Origin: Sipunculus nudus
Taxonomy: Eukaryota > Annelida > Sipuncula > Golfingiida > Sipunculidae
Direction: 5' to 3'
Assembly: GCA_026874595.1 (NCBI GenBank)
Contig: CM049312.1
Location: forward strand, 29,101,456 to 29,165,455
DNA length: 64,000 nt
The notes under the pieces were generated by a model. The model was not told where the DNA came from. It was given only the letters and a program-made list of their open reading frames with translations, and did no database searches. Shown here piece by piece: positions 59,986-64,000 of the stretch; the first letter of the stretch is position 1; the number at the start of each line of letters is the position of its first letter. Both the position numbers and the translations under genes were made by a program.

Positions 59986-62376
59986 TACAGTAAATGTGTG
60001 AAATCATTAAATACACGTATTTCCTAAACCTTTCAGTAAATACACGAATTTCCTAATTCACTCAGGAACCTAACGTATTTACTGAAAATTCTAGGAAATA
60101 CGTGTATTTCCTAAAATTTGAGGGTCATTTCTACCAAGATTTACTCAAGGCGGTTTAGTAAATGTATGAAGAAAAATTTCTGCACCCCAAAGATTAACTG
60201 GTGACGTCAATTAAATAGCTTACCAGAAGGGTTTCAGGGACGTATAAGTAGTCTATAATTAGGTTACTGTAATGCTTACTTCATTATGTCGTGGGCAACG
60301 GAGGGGTTTCTAATTTGGTGACTGTACTGATGACTTAATAACCAGGATTTTCTCGGGGGTTCGGGGAAGTTTGGATACAGGCCACTGATGCGAACCGATG
60401 ATCCCACCCATCTGGGTTGTATCCATTTAGGGGATTTCATTATAAATATCAAGGTAATTTTGTGGTGGTCACCAGTTTATTTAAAAACACTCGTACCAGT
60501 AAGATGTCGTCAGACAACATGGAAGAAGTGTTTAAACAGGAACTACTAAGAAGCATAGTGAGAGCAACCGGTTTTACTATCAAAAGCAGATTACTTCAGC
60601 CTCCTATAGATGATGTAAAAGCAGCCGCTGCACAGTCCAGTACAAAGAGTAGGAAGGGATATTACCTCCTAGTAAGTTATTTCATTTGAGATTTTAACAT
60701 TTTTTTCATATTTTTCTAGTTATAAGTATACATAGTGAAACATATCTCTTATTAAGTATGACAACTTTTATTAACATAGTAAAACACCTCATTTGGCATA
60801 TCGTATATTAACATTATAACTGTATTAGTTGAGTGAAAAGTCTATATATAGAATATATCTTAAATATACAATATGATATCAGAAGATATATACATCACAG
60901 TTTGGTCAAACTATCCAAATTATCAGAAATTATATTAGTTTACAGACACCAGCTTAAATATATAAAAACATATCTTGAAATTATATGGATGAAGTTAAAA
61001 ATATATATATAATATTCCTTCTAAATACTCAACATAAGTTGGGTCAAATATCATAAAACACAGACACCCACAAGTCATCCATCGAAAACAATGTACCTCA
61101 GAATAAAATGTATGCATGTTTTAAGATTTGTAAATTCGTGTTATGCTGTTGCATTTTTTATTGTAGAATTTTCATGATCCTTTACAAATACTTGCAAATT
61201 CATGTTAAACTGTGTTAAACTCTTTGTGGAACCAGGGACCTAGAGCTTTTTAGTTCAGAATAAACTTCTATTTATACATTCACATTAAACCAGTGACCCA
61301 TCGGTTATGGCTGAAATATTACACTATAGACAATTCAAAATGTTAAATCTAACTTTGTACATTTGTTCATGTTTTTTTTCTATTTTAGGTATGAAGTCCT
61401 CCAGTGTGGTCATGTGGAGAAACTGATCAGAAAACGAAAAGAACTTACAGATTCCCCCATATCCTTTGCTACCATAGAGGAAACCTTTGACATAATAAAG
61501 CGAGCCAATGTTTCAACTGGACATGGAGGGCGTGATAGAAAGATGAAGGAATTACAAAAGTCTACAACCAGTCTACAACCGATAGACAAGGATTCATGTA
61601 ACTGTAATGGCCCAAAGAAGTGTCAGACATATCGCTGCAAGTGCTTTAAAACCAAACTGTTGTGTAATTCCAGATGTCATATAGCAGCCTAAATTGTAGT
61701 AATAAATGAGAAAATATTCTCAGAGTCAAGGACATTAATGATATTATGCGTCTCCCTCACTGTTCTGATAATAATTGCAAATGCATAATAACATTTTTAA
61801 TCTATAGAGGTATATTGATGATACATAGACAGTAAGGTAAGGACAACTAGTGCTCAGCATAGTTATATTGATCATGATGATAACTGAAAATGCATAATAA
61901 AAGATGTTCACTTTATAGCATTCACGTGACGTCACGGCTATTCCAAGGTAAAGTAAGGTCAAAGGTCGATTGTAGAGAGTGACTTTATAGAGGTATATTG
62001 ATGATACATACAGTAAGGTATGACTTCTTGTGTTCGGCATAGTTATACTGATCATGAAAGTAAAGCCACGATAGTCCAACACAATATGTTCAGCATTAAT
62101 TATCACTGATGAAGAAACATATTGTGGGGTCCTGGTGGCCCGAATTCTAATGATTTAAAGCGAATAAATATGCAGTTGATTCATACTGTTATTATTTCCT
62201 CTGTTCTTTTTATATCAGTATATACATAAAAATTCCTGTTCAAGAATTTAAGGAAATACACGTATTTCCTGGAATTTTCAGTAAATACGTGAAGTTCCTA
62301 AGTGAATTAGGAAATTCCTGTATTTACTGAAAGGTTTAGGAAATACGTGTATTTACTGATTTCACACATTTACTGT

Positions 62377-62380
<4 letters not shown>
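59984..62380 (+). mobile_element. Nested Ginger/KRBA2-type DNA transposon remnant with 137-bp TIRs
   Basis: Inverted repeats of about 137 bp (59,984-60,119 and 62,244-62,380) are roughly 93% identical by eye. Each contains the near-palindrome AGGAAATACGTGTATTTCCT. The right end reads TGTTACAG outward-in; Ginger transposons are known for TIRs that start TGT. Inside lies a remnant integrase-type gene (60,504-61,692). Confidence 0.7.
60504..61692 (+). pseudogene. KRBA2-like/Ginger integrase gene, catalytic core deleted
   Basis: Exon 1 starts at ATG 60,504 (MSSDNMEEVFKQELLRSIV) and ends at a GTAAGT donor (60,672-60,677). Exon 2 follows TTTTTTCTATTTTAG (AG at 61,387-61,388) with RYEVLQCGHVEKLIRKRK, FATIEETFDIIKRANVSTGHGG and RDRKMKEL, the pattern of the zinc-binding N-terminal part of KRBA2-like integrases. 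The protein then jumps directly to a Cys-rich tail, SCNCNGPKKCQTYRCKCFKT, which in the family lies after the integrase core. The whole D-D-E core (some 200 residues or more) is missing. Exon phases do not match exactly (one base off). It is a pseudogene or a non-autonomous derivative. Confidence 0.7.
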
Positions 62381-62426
<46 letters not shown>

Positions 62427-62460
<34 letters not shown>

Positions 62461-62559
62461 AAGAGAGAAAAAGATTTAATGATTGACTTCAGAAGAGCTG
62501 GAGCCACTGACTATGAGTGTGACGAGAGAGAGGGAGAGAGAGAGAGAGAGATGTTGTGA
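62427..62559. repeat. GA-rich microsatellites
   Basis: GA runs at 62,427-62,475 and 62,524-62,552, part of the outer element. The open frame across them (62,483-62,677) is not supported. Confidence 0.85.
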
Positions 62560-63079
62560 TAGACCAGAGTACATGACAGCTAGGGCCACTTGCTATAAGT
62601 GTACCAGGAGCAAGTCTCACACATTACGTACATGTAACAAGGCTGAGAGGAGCAGAGGCACAGAACACCAGCAGTAATATAGAAGGTAATGGATATGAGC
62701 CTTGTGACGTCTATTGTATTAACTGGACAGCCAGCAAGTAATTAGGGGTTTCATCTTTGTTAGTAATATCTCTGCCACCAACAACCATACCATACACCTA
62801 TGATTGAGGGTGCTACACTAATTAGGATGTGGGTTTAATCTTACAGAGCAGGCCAGGGCTCTAATACACACATACATTTTAGTCATTGGTTTTCTCTTCT
62901 CAGCTTTTGAATGGGTGAGCAACTTGGTGATCTGCTACTGTTTGCCATACTTATGTCAATGTGCATGCAGCTGGAGTGTTTGGTCCCCCCCCCAAAAAAA
63001 AGAAACAATGTTACCAATAGATATATATGTATGTATGTAGTTATACATGTATTTATTTATGTATGTATCATTTGCTTTT

Positions 63080-63127
<48 letters not shown>

Positions 63128-63279
63128 TAAGTAAATGTGCATATTCTGAAGTACTCAATAGTACTCATAAAAGTACTCGTTTTATGAGTACTTATATAGT
63201 ATTGGAGTACTAGTACTAGACATTTTGAGATTGTACTCGAGTTGGAGTACTTCGAGTACAAGTATTTTTGGACCGAACT

Positions 63280-64000
63280 CGGACGTATGCATGTGCAGGT
63301 CAATCCTGATTGGTGCGATTCAAACTTATTTTCTGGTCATTTTAGCAGGCCAGCATCCAAAATTATAGGAATCTTAAAAAACACTCTATATCTCATTTTT
63401 AATTTATCGATATACATATTTGGAAAACTTTAAGTATATTAAATATTTATATAGGGCTTATATCTAACAGGAGGGGAAAGGTTGGCTTGTTACTTTGTTC
63501 AGATGTACTCTGAGACTGTGGATACCTTTTTGAATTCAAATATATTAGTTAATGATGAGTAATGAAGAGGTAAAATCTCTATCAAATAAATGTCAGTAAT
63601 ATCATCTATTTGTGTCGTTTATTACCTAGCTTTGAGTGCAAATTTTGTCATTTGTTCTTGCATTTTTTAATTAGCTGGGGCTAATTATTGTTTTTTTTCT
63701 CCCATCAATTACAAAATGAATACATAATTGATGGCAACTCGGTATTCAATTTTGATAAAAAACGTTTGCTGATTCAAACACTTTTCTATTTTTGAATTGT
63801 TTAGACATAGGAGGAAATGTCCGACCGAGTGAACTATAATTTTTTATGCTTATAAAGTTATGTAAGTAAATATAAATATATGTTAAAATTGTATTTTGAG
63901 GCTGGGACCACCATTTTAGCCTGTAGATGAACTGCTTATACATCAGTCGATGTGGCGTTATAAGAACCTTTCCCTTAGGCTTATCTTAGGGGTAATACAC
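63280..64000. other. No gene recognised
   Basis: AT-rich DNA to the end of the window; no domain, splice site pair or repeat was recognised. Confidence 0.55.

Larger units (their letters stand above)
59153..63279. mobile_element. Outer element with GAGTAC-rich ends
   Basis: The left end begins GTTCGGTCCGAGTAC and is followed by many GAGTAC/GTACTC units (59,160-59,330). The right end is the inverse: GTACTC/GAGTACT units (63,150-63,265) ending TTTTTGGACCGAAC. So both ends start GTTCGGTCC and carry palindromic GAGTAC subterminal repeats. The inside is interrupted by the element at 59,984-62,380. No protein of the outer element was recognised, so it is likely non-autonomous. Confidence 0.6.

Noticed and set aside
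62483-62677. Open frame with RERERER and Cys residues
   Set aside because: Driven by a GA microsatellite; no domain support.

Overview
This is a eukaryotic, AT-rich, repeat-dense window. It has spliced genes with GT-AG introns, long TA, CT and AAT microsatellites and many transposon families. Together these suggest a marine invertebrate, most likely a mollusc and probably a bivalve; the species cannot be told from the window. Most of the 64 kb is mobile or repeated DNA. Host genes appear only as a duplicated DUF268 gene and part of a C-type lectin gene.

Layout: 1-3.4 kb is a decayed LINE (L1/Tx1-like). 3.6-5.1 kb holds two dispersed repeats, one GTCGTA-rich. 7,411-15,876 and 15,879-24,420 are the two units of a recent head-to-tail duplication of about 8.5 kb. 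Each unit carries an intact two-exon gene on the minus strand for a 348-residue, single-pass membrane DUF268 protein. The copies differ at five residues. 25,927-31,392 is a complete but decayed Ty3/Gypsy-superfamily element on the minus strand, with LTRs, a tRNA-Pro-type primer binding site and the order GAG-integrase-reverse transcriptase-RNase H. That is the Gmr1-like order, not the usual Gypsy order.

33.7-39.4 kb is the most exciting part: a RAG-like (ProtoRAG-type) transposon. A Kelch plus PHD protein (RAG2-like, plus strand) faces a nearly complete RAG1-like recombinase (minus strand), tail to tail. The RAG1-like gene has the N-terminal zinc region, RING finger, recombinase core and the transposon-type C-terminal CX2CX3GHX4C motif. 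Both genes are broken by frameshifts, and the residue matching catalytic Asp600 of vertebrate RAG1 is Asn, so this copy is a fossil. A decayed Ser-rich gene with an internal 282-bp duplication lies just upstream of the RAG2-like gene. The terminal inverted repeats of the element could not be found by eye.

42.7 kb carries a near-perfect foldback with a tRNA-like sequence in each arm. Two exons of a C-type lectin domain lie at 45.5 and 55.8 kb; the 10-kb intron between them contains a dimeric satellite of about 278 bp built on the palindrome GGTGGCGCCACC. 59.2-63.3 kb is a nested pair: an outer element with GAGTAC-rich ends, interrupted by an element with 137-bp inverted repeats and remnants of a KRBA2/Ginger-type integrase gene that has lost its catalytic core.
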